Assembly: GCF_020379485.1 (NCBI RefSeq)
Contig: NC_063448.1
Location: 12,237,726 to 12,301,725 of the forward strand
Direction of reading: 5' to 3'
Length of the DNA: 64,000 bases
From: Brassica napus
Taxonomy: Eukaryota; Streptophyta; Magnoliopsida; Brassicales; Brassicaceae
Each line of letters opens with the position of its first letter. The stretch's first letter is position 1. Position numbers and translations under genes: made by a program. The notes below the pieces were generated by a model that worked only from the letters and a program-made list of their open reading frames with translations, was not told the origin of the DNA and made no database searches. Positions 10,473 through 22,150 of this stretch are shown piece after piece.

Positions 10473-12830
10473 TCAGTCGGGTTGAGCATGAGGGCTTGTT
10501 CCAAAACAAGCTCCACAATAATACATGTTCAGCTTCAAGACTCTGCTCAACAACTCTTTTACAGCAACTTCCCCTTTCTCTTTTAGCTCATGTGTGAAAA
10601 TAGCTCTGACTTTGGAGAAAGGTTTAGAGGTATCCTTGCACTTTACCTCATACTCAATGGATTTCTCATCACACAACCGAGGTATCAAAGTCATCATAGG
10701 GTCACCCTTAATCCTTTTCTTTTGGACCTTTTCATTCGCCTTTGCATTCCCACTGAGTTTCTTGGTATCAGTGTGAGGATCTCCATCCATGACTTTTTTG
10801 ATCTCACCTTTTTTACCAAGCTCCTTCTTAGGAACAATTTCCGGCTGTTCTCCACTAACCACTGAGATACAAGAGGCGTATCGAATTTGTGATCTGGTTG
10901 GGACAGCCTTGTAGAAAACCTTCTTGTTGATGTTGGAGAAGGAGACTCTCTTATTACGCATGTCGACGATCGCTCCCTCAGTAGCCATAAATGACCTTTG
11001 AAGATCAAAGGCATCTCATGATCCTTGCTCATCTCAACAACCTGAAATTCGGTATGGAGCACACAGTCCTCAACCTGAAAACAGGAAGATTGCGAATTGT
11101 TCCATAAGGGACTGCCATGGAAGAGTTTGCAAAAGCCAGCTTCACCTGAGAAGGCTCAACATCAACAATGCCCAGCTAGTCTACAATCGCTTTTGATACA
11201 AGGTTCACACTAGACCCAGAATCACAAAGAGCTTCCTTGAATTCCACTCCAGCAATGGAACAAGGAAAAACAAACTTTCCAGGGTCATCAACCTTAGGAA
11301 GTACCTTCAGCGATGGTGTTTGTGCTTCAGTAAAGAGTGCCTTGATTTCCTCCTGAGATTCTCTGAAATTTTTGAAGAACATGTGCAATGGCCGAATCTC
11401 CCAAGCATGTTCAAATGAGATCTTTTGAGAAAGTCTTCTTACCATCTTCCTAAACCCAGCCAGCTGCTCTACACTAATATGATCCATCAGATGTTTAGGT
11501 AGAATTGGACAGGGAACCTTAGGAACATAGACTCGCACTGGTGGAGTCTCAGCAGGTTCGCTAGGACCAGTCACTCCAGAGCTAGCAGACTGCTCTGTGT
11601 TCTCTTCTGCGCCTAGAACAGTCTCAGCGAACGGCTACTCTATTGCATTACAGTGCTCATTCCAAGGATTTTTATCAGTTTTTCTAGGGAGCGTCCCTTG
11701 TTGCCTCTTAACACTCTCAGCTGTTTGAGCAAGCTGAACATCGATCTTTCTTATGTGGCTCGTAAGAGTGTCATACTTGGCATTCAGCTCAGTGAACATG
11801 TTGCCCATCCTGGTGTCCATTTCCATGGTTACCTGATTCAACACTTTGGCCTGAACCTGCTGACCCTGCAACAGCTGTTGCGTCATCATACCCACACCCG
11901 TCAGCTCATCTGATTGACTATTCCCGGTAGCTGGAACAGCTTGTCGATTGCTCTGCGGTTGTCGCTGGTTCTAGTTCTGAATATGCTCGGCCGTAGCTTG
12001 CTCCATGCTGAAGACGTGACCTTTGTTGTATTTCAGTAGCTGATCAACCTTGGCAGTCAGCTCATCTATCTTCTGGGTGTCAGAACTGTTCCCTTTCTTG
12101 GAGCAATCACTCTCCTGCGATATTCTCTGCGATAGTCATTAAAGCGCTCCCATGCGTCGCAGAAAGGCTCATCAGTGAGCTGTCTGAAGGAGGTGATCTT
12201 GTTCCTCAATGCAGTTGTTCTCGCCTTAGAGTAGAAATGGTTGAGGAACGCTGATCAGACATGTTCCCATGAAGTGAGAGAGCCGGTAAGGAGAGAGTTC
12301 AACCACCGTGCAGCTTTTCCATCAAGAGAGAATGGGAATAACATGCACCTGATGTAGTCTGGTGGAACACCATTCGCGCGAGTGAAACTGCAGACTTTTT
12401 CGAAGCTCTCAATATGCTCCATTGGAATTTCTGTAGAGAGACCAGAGAACACCTTTCTCTGTACTAGACCGATCAAAGCAGGCTTGATCTCGAAGTCCTG
12501 CCTGGTGCAGGGTGGGGGAACAATGGCAGAGTGCGTAGTAGGGATGTTATGCGGAAGGTTTCTCGTCCCGATCGGAACAGTCTGCGCCTGCTGTTCTTGA
12601 TGTTGCTGAGCAGCTTGTTCATGCGCTTGAATGGTATGCTGCAACTGTTGCATCTGCTGATGCATGAGTGCCATTGCAGCTGTGAGATCATTCTGATTGG
12701 CGTGATCACCCATAGTGGTGTCGGTTTGCCTTGGTTGTTGACGATTTGTTATTTCTAACCTTGCTAGCTCTTGTTTGGTAAATGTAACAAATTCTCCTTG
12801 TGCGTTTCTCCGAGTATGTCTACTGGTCAT
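10473..12830 (-). pseudogene. Athila-type gag-protease, broken
   Basis: The minus-strand ORF 12830-12255 (191 aa) has the retrotransposon gag pattern, including IESFEKVCSFTRANGVP and MLFPFSLDGKAARWL. The frame is then broken by stops. An 86-residue coiled-coil-like part follows at 11895-11635. The 11574-11176 part (132 aa) contains an aspartic-protease-like ALCDSGSSVNLVSK, where the usual family pattern is D-x-G-A-S. A further 171-residue ORF at 10988-10473 resembles the Athila ORF1 tail. With no pol downstream this can at most be a partial gag. The start at 12830 lies about 90 bp after the primer site. Confidence 0.75.
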
Positions 12831-12942
12831 GCACCTGGAACATTAGTTACAACAAAAAGGATATACCAAGTTAGATGTCTTAGACTAAATAAATAACCGA
12901 AAAATAAAGGTAAAAAGATGGTCCCCGACAACGGCGCCAAAT

Positions 12943-14171
12943 TGGTATTACGTGTATACGCACACCAATTAACCTAATGTGCACACTACTACAATCGAAT
13001 GGTATGTCGATGTAGCACTTTAGGATCGAATCCACAGAGACCAACGATTACACTTTATCTTTATGGGATCAATACTTAGCTAAAACAATATGGGGGTTTT
13101 AAGATATGAGGGTTTCGTGAGAAACAAGTAACAAAATTAATTAAAGTATTCAGATAATTAAAATGCTAGTCTGGGGTGGTTTGATCGGGTGTTAAGCAAG
13201 TGTGAGCCAAACAATTGTTCAAGTTCAATTAAGAGCAAGTCTAGAACTCGGATCACTCAAATAGAACAGTCCACTGTCGTGGTACTGCTCCCTATGCTGA
13301 TCGATCTTGATACCTAAACTCTCGTTTGGATCAAGACGCGACAGCAAGCAATAGAGATCAAGTCTGATATGTTCACAAAACACCCTAACATCTACTTTCG
13401 CTGGTTAGGGATGCAATGCTCATTCATAACAGATCTAGCAACCTATTACACGGTTAATGAACAGGTTAAACCTAGGATCTAACATTAAGCGGCCAGTTTA
13501 ATGCAAACATTAAGAACAATTATGAAAGAAGACAATCAATGGTTTCACTTATCTATGTTTAACTCACGGATTCAACACCCAAACACCCTAGACTAAGCAA
13601 GTTGACTACTCAGCCATGAACAGAGAAAACACAGAGACAGAGACTGAATAAAACATGTGTAGATAAAATAGAATAAGGGTTCAGGGGGTTCTTCTCTATG
13701 GTGAGAGAGATGGAGCCTTCTCCCTTTATAAAGTATCAAATCACAAATCTCTAAAAGCTCAAGTCTGGTTCCTTGTGTAAAAAGTAGCGTAGAATATAAA
13801 AAGAAAGAGAAAAATATGATATATCAAAGCCACAGGCGGCTGGGAGAAAAAGATGGGATAATTAGGGCAAATCCCGTAATGACTTGTAGTTTCCTTAAAA
13901 ATCTCTGCCGCTGGAACATGCACTTGGGTTGCTCCGCTCTATCCGGAACAGTCACTCGGGTTGCTCCGCTATCGGGAACAGTAACTCAGACTGTTCCGCG
14001 TGAAAATCTTCAGATTGCATTCTTTTCTGCATCTTTTGTTCCAACTGGTGCATCTCCCATCCAATGCAACTCCAGACCTGTAATGACTCGAAAAGAACTA
14101 GGAAGACTCGATAAAGACTTGAAAACCAATTAGAAAACATATATACAAGATGCCAAAAACACCATATATCA
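12943..14171 (-). repeat. 5' LTR of the Athila-like element
   Basis: 1229 bp. It ends at CATATATCA (14171), directly followed by the GGCAT target duplication. It keeps the sequence between the CATATAT repeats that the other LTR has lost, so its outer end is the original one. The primer binding site is 3 bp inside (12922-12939). Confidence 0.88.
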
Positions 14172-14272
14172 GGCATCCCACAATCCGGTTAGTCAGATCT
14201 CTTCAGTATCAGATCACTCCTAGGCTCGAATAGCCGAGTATACATGATCTGTTGTATGCGTTTGCTCATGCC

Positions 14273-14992
14273 TAGGCCTGGGCATAAAATCCGGAACCCG
14301 AAATCCGAACCGAACCCGAACCGAAAAACCCGACCCATTATCCGACCCAAAACGTAAAAATACCCGAACGGGTCTTGTAGGGTGGTACAAAAAATATCCG
14401 AACCCGAAGTGTTATTAACCGAACCCGAACGGGTAACCCGAAAAATCCGAAATTAATAGTCAATATAAATATTTTGAAATATATACAAGTATTCCAATTA
14501 TTAAATTCAATATTTGTGGTAATATTATATATAATAATAAATATTAAAATTCTAATAAATGCTTTAAGTACACAATTAGTTATAAATAAGTATTTTATAA
14601 TTTGCTCATTGAAATAAAAAGTTTACTCTCTATAAGGCAATACATATTGTTTACAAATGATGTTTGTTTTCATGCTTGATTTAACATTTTATTGTTATTT
14701 TATCAATTTTATATGTGATAGATTAATTTTTATTTAATTTAGATGTTTTTCTTTATGTTTTACTTCAAAAAATTTGTTTTTTTACTTTGGTTATATCCGA
14801 ACCGAACCGATATAACCCGAATCCGTACGATATATGATTACTTTATGGGTTTTATGATGCAATACAATTTTGAACCGAACCCGACCCGTACTAATAAAAT
14901 TTAAGTATGGGACCTAGAAGCGTAAACCCAAAAATCCGAAAACCCGAAAACCCCGATCCGAATGCCAACGGGTACCCGAACGCCCAGGCCTA
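14273..14992. mobile_element. hAT-type non-autonomous element, TAGGCCTGGGC family
   Basis: Terminal inverted repeats TAGGCCTGGGC are perfect over 11 bp. An 8-bp target duplication CTCATGCC (14265-14272 and 14993-15000) is exact, as expected for hAT. The subterminal DNA is full of CCGAACCCGAAC-type repeats. A sister copy sits at 22964-23600. There is no transposase ORF. The 720-bp element is inserted in the LTR-like block of Helitron A. Confidence 0.85.
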
Positions 14993-16479
14993 CTCATGCC
15001 CTCAGTTCATCCGAACAGACTGATAGCATATGCTATCGCACACATCACACCCAAATCCGTACTCAGTATTCGATCGGGATTGATCAGATCAGGACATCGA
15101 ACCCAACAGAAACGTTGTCTCCAGTCCCGCAGCGATTGCCTCTCGATCTTAACCACCGCAGGCTCTAGTATGCGTCGCGATCCATCAGTACACGGCCCTC
15201 GTCAGTACAGACTAAGCCGCCGGTCCCTTTCCCACGGCTTGCGCACCGTCCCATGGACTGTAACCACCGTATACCGCAGTAAGTACATCGCGAACCATTG
15301 CTCAGTCTGCAGTCTGTCTGGCACGACTCAGACCACACCGAACACACCATCGCTCGACTCTAGGAAAGTCGGATCAGAATCCGATCGATCCTTTTCGGCG
15401 ATCTCCGTCTCTCTCCATCAGTTTCTCTCTCTCTCTCTGTTCTGTATCCCCCCAACCGTGTCCCCCTTTATGATCCGCGAAATCCCACTTAAGGGAAACA
15501 CATGGGCGGTTTCTCCACAGTCATAACCGCTCATGCGCCCAAAACCGTCTGTAACTGTAACTGCTCTCGGCAGTTCCTAGTTAACTTCTCGGCAGTTCCA
15601 TATCTATCTCGGTAACCGACCCGATAACCATTCCAAACTGAGTTGCTAACTGCTCTCGCAACTGTTCTGGAACTGCCTCTGTAACTGTCTTATAACCGTT
15701 TGACAGTTCACAATTCCAGTAACCGCCAGATAACCGTTCCCACCATTTTACTCGGCCTATCAATACATGATTGGCTCAGTTTCAGTTCCCGCCAGAACGT
15801 ATGTCCAGTCAGTCTGTACATAGACTAACTGATCTCAGAAGACAAGTCCAACTACTTTGTATGAATCCGACCAGCTCAGTTTGACATGCTCAACTACCAT
15901 GTCCGGACCTACAGTATTGTCTTAACTGACCAACACTGTTCTACACGACGAGTCTAATCCTGACTAAGTCGTCTGATCGATTTAACTGACTCGTCCTTAG
16001 ACTGATTCAGCTCAGACCGCGGAACGGGGATGCTACGCTCGGGTATTTTCTATAATATTTATTTTTAATTCTATTTTTTATTTATTTCAGTATTATATAT
16101 ACATATATATACTAATATTATTAAAACATAAATCATTAGACAATTTTCAAAAAATGTAGGTTTTAATTAATATTTTTTGTCTAACAGATTTGAACTTTTC
16201 CAACTCAAAATTTGTTTTTTTTATTGAAAATCATGTATCTCATGATGAAAAACATAAAATAATTGAAGCTTAGTTTAATCTGAATATTTTTATCTTACTT
16301 ATATAAGTTTATGTAAAATAAAACGTTACATGTACATTTTGTTTGAATTTTATTTTGGCTTTAGAACTATTAAATTTATAACTTTCAAAGATATTAGGAA
16401 ATTTATCTTTCAAATTTTTTCAAGTGGTTGCTTACTGAGAAAATATAAATAACTATGCTAAAACAACACACGATTATAC

Positions 16480-17400
16480 CTGAGTCTATGTATTGCTCCT
16501 TAGGGATGGTCTGCAGTGTATCCAATTTGGAGAGGTAAGTAAGAGACAGCCATGGACGGTGATTATTGTCAAGGAGAGCGTTGGCTGAAACAGATGCTTC
16601 TGAAGGGATGCGAACATTGGTGTTTATGGAGTCAGTATATATATATAATTAAGAACAATTTTTCAGACTGATCGATGTACCCAGGGCCGATCCTGGGCAA
16701 AGCCTAACGAAACATTGGTTTTAGGCTCCCAAAAATTTTGGAAAACATTACATAGAAAAAAGTCCCCAAAATTTTTTTTTTAGGTCCCTAAATTTACCAA
16801 AAAAAAATTTTTAGCTGTAATTTTTAAAAAACCGCCTACAGCCCCCTAAATCTCGGGGCCGGCCCTGGATGTACCTGAAATAATACACGGTCTTCCTCTT
16901 CCAAGTTTTTTCATTAGTTGCTTGTTAGCTAAAGAACGAAATAATGAGTTAATCTACTATGTATCTGATAATCAAAAAAAAAATCTGATTAGAATATGAC
17001 AGTGACTAACCTAATGGGATTGGCTGCTTCAGTTTTGTTGATCGTCTGAGCATACGGGCTTGTCGAGATGCTCTTGCTGAAACTGCTGTATGATCACAAA
17101 AATGTAATAAGCATGTACAGGAATGTTGAACGGATGATACAAACTCAACTATGCAACATGATGTTGTGGTATAAATTGTTATAAATAATTTGTAAGACTT
17201 TCTTTGACAAACCTATTTTCTAAAAGAATATAAATAAGCTACACGAATCTGAGCTACAGACTTTCGTGACATCGGGAACGTTAGTTGTGTCAGCGTCGGC
17301 GCCCAAACCTCTTCCCGTGTTAACACCCAGATCGCCAGTATCAGATTCTGCGACACTTCTAGATGTATTATTCATCATTACTGAAAGCAGTTCTGACGAA
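16480..17400 (-). pseudogene. Exon-like stretches carried by Helitron A
   Basis: On the minus strand an open stretch from about 16660 to 16480 reads like coding sequence (HRPWLSLTYLSKLDTLQ in part). It is followed upstream by a short basic stretch (RQARMLRRSTK, about 17020-17080) and one rich in S, T and G (about 17240-17390). Because neighbouring Helitron-like elements carry RPA-like fragments, these may be the C-terminal exons of an RPA-like gene. The MITE at 16682 interrupts the set. I cannot confirm the family. Confidence 0.3.
16682..16867. mobile_element. Short hAT-type MITE, CAGGGCCG ends
   Basis: 186 bp with ends CAGGGCCG and CGGCCCTG and a perfect 8-bp duplication GATGTACC (16674-16681 and 16868-16875). 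The inside is A/T homopolymer-rich and has no ORF. It is inserted within the exon-like part of Helitron A. Confidence 0.85.
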
Positions 17401-18381
17401 ATCAAGATATATATATTTATATATATATGCAAAGGAATGTACGACTGCAATGGGTCTGATTATATACATAAGACTGATGGTTGAGGTGCATTTACTTGAC
17501 AGTTACAGAATAAGTAGCTTGGAAATGTGAGAGGTCAAATCATATCTTCTAGACAACATGCCAAACTAATTAACTTTTTTTTTTCCAAACTAATTAATTG
17601 TTTTACGTACTACATAGAATGGATGGATCCGTAATTGGTGTAGTTTCTTTGGATGGAAAGAAAGCTAAAGGACGCTATAGGATCCCAAGCGAACTGAATA
17701 GTCAGGCCGAGTAAACAAAATATGTATCCAAGATGGCTGAGGACGAAAACGGTGAGAAAACCTAACTGGCGATGAATGCGTGCTCAGAAGAGGAGCTTTG
17801 TTCGCCAGGGGCTTGGCAATAGTGTAACAGAAAGCTCAAAAATAGATAAAGCCTGACTCAATTGATTTCCAGATTAATGAAATGCAGTGCTCTACCTGCC
17901 GGGACACGTGTCGCAACGTCAGAGCTCAATTTTCTTAGGTGGAATCCTATGTGGCGCAAGGAGGAGAAAGCAAAACACTATTTTATAATAATAGATAGAT
18001 AGATAGACTAGGATTGGCACGGGCTACGCTCGGGATTTTTCTATAATATTTATTTTAATTAAATTTTCTATTGAGTTCAGTATTATATATATAATATATA
18101 TTAATCTTAATAAAACATGAATCATTAGAAATTTCCAAAAATGTAGGTTTTATTTTTTTTGTTTAACAGATTTAAACTTTTACCACTCAGAATTTTTTAT
18201 TTTTTTTATAAATGAAAATTATGTATTGAGTGATGAAAAACATATAAAATAATTAAAGAGTAGTTTAATCTGAATATTTTTATCTTACTTATTTAATTTT
18301 ATGTAAAATAAATTTTACATGTACATTTTCTTTGAATTTTATTTTGGTTTTGAGCCATTAAATTTATAACTTTTAAGGGTA

Positions 18382-19718
18382 CTAGAGATTTTACCGCGCT
18401 ACGCGCGGTTTGTTTGTCTATAAACATTAAACCTTAGATTTAAAAAAAAATTAAGTTTTTTTTAATATTATATCATTTATTTGTTTCGATATATTTTTTT
18501 GTTTGAAATATCATTAATTTATGTTAACATATTAAATGTCTCTATTAATTTTTTCGTAACCATGTTTAAATCTTTCTTAAAATTTAAAATACTCTACATT
18601 TAATAAAATAATATAAAAATTCTATCATCTTACGTATATTATATATTTTCTTATATATCGTCTAATTGTTTTTGAATTATTTTTTGAAATATAGGTAAAT
18701 AAACTTTATTTCATATAAATATATAATTTTATAAATGTGCAATAATTTTGAATACTTAAATCTGTAAATTTTGATAACCAATAAAATGATTCAGCAATTC
18801 TTTGAGTTTTGAAGCCATAATTTATTTTCAATATTAAACTTTTGGTATTTATTATTTTGTAAATAATTATTTGTTATAAAAATGTGAAATATGTAGTAGA
18901 TTTCAATATGAACAATTCTGTATTTAGTTACTACATAAAAAGATATTGAGAACCATTAACATATTCACAGATGGTCACTTATTTAACTAATCTTAAAAAT
19001 TATCTCTTAACGTTAAAAATTCTTAAGTGTTGAGTTTCAGGATAGAATCTTGTTAACATATTCTCTCTCTGTTAGAAAAAATCAGAGACGTGTATGAAAT
19101 CGGAAGCATAATATTGAAATATGGACATGTACCTCTTCATCAATCATCAACATCTCAAGGCCGAGAAGGATGCCTCCTTTAGAATTATTGCGAGCTTTCC
19201 AGAAATAGATTAGCTTAAAAAGCAACTGGGAATCTCCAGGTCTTGATGAAACCTAACTGAAGAAAAGTGGAGAATGAACTTGGGTGGTGGTGACTGCCGT
19301 TTGATTTGCCATAAAGCTAGGAATGAATTTCAGGATTTGAGCAATAGATTTTTGGCTTGAGGAGGCATCGTTATGATTGAGTAAGAGGAGGGATGTGGAG
19401 AGTTAGACGCCGATTTGTCTGAAGGAGTAATTAAGTAGCTTTGTTTCGTCATTATAGCCGTCGCAAGCGTTATACGGAGGAGATAGGAAGACAGTGAGTT
19501 CTGGAAGGTTTTCTGTAGACGTCGTAACAAAATTAGGTTGAAGTAAGAAGATGGCAAAACAAATGGGCCATTAAAGCTAAATGGTCTATTACGCAGCACA
19601 GATTCGTGGCCCAACAACTTAACATCCATGATGACATGGACAAATGATTGGTTGCGAATTTTTTCGCTGACGTGGACAGCTTAAGAGGGCTTCATATTCT
19701 CCTTTTAATAGTGTAAGA
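18382..19718 (-). mobile_element. Helitron C, complete non-autonomous copy
   Basis: The minus-strand 5' end is TCTTACACTATTAAAAGGAG (from 19718). The 3' end has the perfect hairpin CCGCGCGTAGCGCGG and then ends CTAG at 18382, exactly at an A^T site (A18381, T20962 after the second copy). There is no Rep/helicase. It carries an RPA-like fragment at 19133-19228. It is joined head to tail with a second, 3'-truncated copy at 19719-20961. Confidence 0.8.
19133..19228 (-). pseudogene. RPA1/DUF223-like OB-fold fragment in Helitron C, copy 1
   Basis: The minus strand encodes LIYFWKARNNSKGGILLGLE followed by MLMIDEE and a GT donor-like end. This matches the N-terminal pattern of plant RPA70-like (DUF223) proteins, in which RLLRFWEARN, GG and MLLLDE-like strings recur. 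Plant Helitrons are known to encode RPA-like single-strand-binding proteins. Only this fragment remains. Confidence 0.55.
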
Positions 19719-20961
19719 TTTATTTGTTTCGATATATTTATTTGTTTGAAATATCATTAATTTATGTTAACATATTAAATGTCTCTATTAATCTTTTCGT
19801 AACCAGGTTAAAATCTTTCTTAAAATTTAAAATACTCTACATTTAATAATAATAAAAAAATTCTATCATCTTATGTATATTATATATTTTCTTATATATC
19901 GTCTGATTGATTTTGAATTATTTTTTGAAGTATAGGTAAATAACCTTTATTTCATATAAATATATAATTTTATAAATGTGTAATAATTTTGAATACTTAA
20001 ATCTGTAAATTTTGATAACCAATAAAATGATTCAGCAATTCTTTAAGTTTTGAAGCCATAATTTATTTTCAATATTAAACTTTTTGGTATTTATTATTTT
20101 GTAAATAATTATTTGTTATAAAAATGTGAAATATGTAGTAGATTTCAATGTGAACAATTCTGTATTTAGTTACTACATAAAAGGATATTGAGAACCATTA
20201 ACGTATTCACAGATGGTCACTTATTTAGCTAATCTTAAAAATTATCTCTTAACGTTAAAAAATTCTTAGGTGTTGAGTTTCAGGATATAATTTTGTTAAC
20301 ATATTCTCTCTCTATTAGAAAAAATCAGAGACGTGTATGAAATCGGAAGCATAATATTGAAATATAGACATGTACCTCTTCATCCATCATCAGCATCTCA
20401 AGGCCGAGAAGGATGCCTCCTTTGGAATTATTGCGAGCTTTCCAGAAATAGATTAGCTTAAAAAGCAACTGGGAATCTCCCGCTCCTGATGAAACCTAAC
20501 TGAAGAAAAGTGGAGAATGAACTTGGGTGGTGGTAACTGCCGTTTGATTTGCCATAAAGCTAGGAATGAATTTGAGGATCTGAGCAATAGATTTTTGCCT
20601 TGAGGAGGCATCGTTATGATTGAGTAAGAGGAGGGATGTGGAGAGTTAGACGCCGATTTGTCTGAAGGAGTAATTAAGTAGCTTTAATTCGTCATTATAG
20701 CCGTCGCAGGCGTTATACGGAGGAGATAGGAAGACAGTGAGTTCTGGAAGGTTTTCTGTAGACGTCGTAACAAAATTAGGTTGGAATAAGAAGATGGCAA
20801 AACAAATGGGTCATTAAAGCTAAATGGCCTATTACGCAGCACAGATTTGTGGCCCAACAACTTAACATCCATGATGACATGGACAAATGATTGGTTGCGA
20901 ATTTTTTCGCTGACGTGGACAGCTTAAGAGGGCTTCATATTCTCTTTTTAATAGTGTAAGA
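19719..20961 (-). mobile_element. Helitron C second copy, 3'-truncated
   Basis: 1243 bp, nearly identical to 18382-19718 (scattered substitutions only) but lacking the hairpin and the last ~95 bp of its minus-strand 3' end. It joins directly to the 5' TC end of the first copy at 19718/19719. Its own 5' end at 20961 abuts the T of the target. The dimer occupies one insertion site. Confidence 0.8.
20375..20470 (-). pseudogene. RPA1/DUF223-like fragment in Helitron C, copy 2
   Basis: Duplicate of the fragment at 19133-19228, with the same YFWKARNNSKGG core and one visible replacement (MMDEE for MIDEE). It was carried along by the Helitron duplication. Confidence 0.55.
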
Positions 20962-20983
20962 TTAGGAAATTTATCTTTCAAAA

Positions 20984-22117
20984 AAATTTGTTCCTCCTTT
21001 TCCTACATCTTCTTTGCAAATGTATAACTAAATAATTATTTTCGAATCACATAATCGTATTTGCACAATACTGTAATTTTCAGAATTGGTTGGTGATCTA
21101 AATAATTATTAACAAAGTACAACAAATTTGTATTGTGGTTAAAAAAACGATATTATAGTTGTCTTTGGAAGTTTTTCACACATGATCTACGAAATAGACT
21201 TGCATGATCATTATATCATCAATCTATTACAAATGCCTTTTGTTTTTATGTATATACTAACAATGCTTCTTGGTGAGAAAATACCGAGTTGCTGAAAACA
21301 ATGACTCTCGCCTTGTAAAGAGATTGAAAGTCTCAACGAAGTGTCACCCTCCCTCTTGAGATTAAGTTTTTTAATGCAATCAAATGTTAGATTTCTTCCA
21401 TCTAATAGATCGAAAGAATCAACGAAGTGCATGCGTAACAAATAAAAGGATACTGAAAGTATCAACGAAGTGCAAGCGTAACATATAAAAGGATACTGAA
21501 CCTCAGATAGATTAAAAACTCCTAGCTTTATAATATGAATGATAAGATGTGGAGTCCTAACACAATGTTGCTTAATGTCTTGCAAAGATTAATTCTTGCA
21601 AACACCTAAATTGTCATATAGTACAAAGTTCTCTACTGATATCTAAATAAGCTTCAGTTGAAGGTTAAATATGAGTAAGAAAGTGAAGCAAAGCCATACT
21701 GTTAGGTCGTGGTTTGTTATTTGCCGACTTCATATGTATTTCTGACATGTTGAACGTACCGGTATACTACAGTGGTGATTTGATATCTTTCGAACATCTA
21801 AAGATGTGGTTAAGGTGAGTATATGATGTTTTTTCATCACCTCGTTCATAGTGCCCATTTATTTACTCGTCTTAGATTGATTAACGCGCTCCTTGACTAA
21901 TTCACTTTAGTGTAAAACATTACTTACATAATACAGCTGTTTGAGAGATTGTGTTGTATCTATAATCTGTTAAATGGTTACGAATAAACTTCACCTTACT
22001 GTACCTCTATTTATGGGATGCTCTGTTTTAGGTGTCCTACTAATATATTTGTCGCATAACCATGGCTGGTTGTCGTCATATCCGGCTATAGGTTCAGGTG
22101 GACAAAAAAAGTGATAA
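20984..22117. other. AT-rich spacer with a short tandem repeat
   Basis: No gene is seen. At about 21419-21505 a ~43-bp unit (core ATCAACGAAGTGCAAGCGTA and variants) occurs twice, with a third partial copy near 21330. A minus-strand open frame over this repeat (21585-21211) lacks gene-like features. Confidence 0.4.
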
Positions 22118-22150
22118 AATCTCTTATATATTAAAAGAGAAGCATTGTAA
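22118..22150 (+). other. Possible plus-strand Helitron 5' end
   Basis: TCTCTTATATATTAAAAGAG followed by AAGCATTG resembles the 5' ends of Brassicaceae Helitrons (TC followed by an AT stretch and TTAAAAG). No partner 3' hairpin with CTRR was located, so this is only a candidate terminus. Confidence 0.25.

Larger units (their letters stand above)
7606..14171 (-). mobile_element. Athila-like (Ty3/gypsy) non-autonomous LTR retrotransposon
   Basis: LTRs lie at 7606-8808 and 12943-14171, flanked by the perfect duplication GGCAT (7601-7605 and 14172-14176). The element runs on the minus strand. Its primer site reads TGGCGCCGTTGTCGGGGA (12922-12939), complementary to the 3' end of tRNA-Asp as known for Athila. 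The polypurine tract is at about 8809-8820 (minus GTCTGGGAGAAT). The interior has gag and protease traces (10473-12830) but no reverse transcriptase, RNase H or integrase. The copy therefore depends on others in trans. It is inserted in the LTR-like block above. Confidence 0.9.
6976..16031. mobile_element. LTR-like block inserted in Helitron A hairpin (composite)
   Basis: The Helitron hairpin sequence is split, with GCTAC duplicated at 6971-6975 and 16032-16036. Once the nested Athila element and hAT element are removed, about 1.7 kb remains (6976-7605, 14177-14264, 15001-16031). This remainder starts TTGTGAGGCCCCGACCCGG and is GC-richer than its surroundings, with many CAGT- and GATC-rich stretches. 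A solo LTR of a gypsy-type element is my best guess. The ends are not clean TG/CA, so the class is uncertain. Confidence 0.4.
6956..17995 (-). mobile_element. Helitron A, interrupted by nested elements
   Basis: On the minus strand the 5' end reads TCTATTATTATAAAATAGTG from 17995, with T at 17996 outside. The 3' end lies at 6956 (plus strand CTTGGGTCGGCATGGGCTAC), preceded by A. That end matches 16 of 20 bases of the end of Helitron B at 18008, which carries the CTAG and hairpin typical of Helitrons; here CTAG has become CTTG. The 3' hairpin is split by an LTR-like insertion (6976-16031) flanked by GCTAC on both sides. Minus-strand exon-like stretches lie at 16480-17400. There is no Rep/helicase ORF, so it is non-autonomous. 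Confidence 0.6.
18008..20983 (-). mobile_element. Helitron B, partial, interrupted by a Helitron dimer
   Basis: The plus strand begins CTAGGATTGGCACGGGCTAC after A18007, which is a minus-strand Helitron 3' end with CTAG and an imperfect hairpin. The next ~370 bp match Helitron A (16032-16400). The match resumes after the nested dimer at 20962 (TTAGGAAATTTATCTTTCAAA) and then fades; no clear 5' end is seen. It lies only 12 bp (three TAGA units) from Helitron A. Confidence 0.55.

Noticed and set aside
14996..15526. 176-codon plus-strand open frame
   Set aside because: It starts at a transposon boundary, lies in a GC-richer LTR-like block and shows no domain or gene-like composition.
18990..19330. 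A functional RPA gene in the Helitron
   Set aside because: Only one exon-sized fragment is recognisable, with no complete OB fold or zinc-finger domain around it.
21211..21585. 124-codon minus-strand open frame
   Set aside because: It crosses a short tandem repeat in AT-rich DNA and has no recognisable motif.
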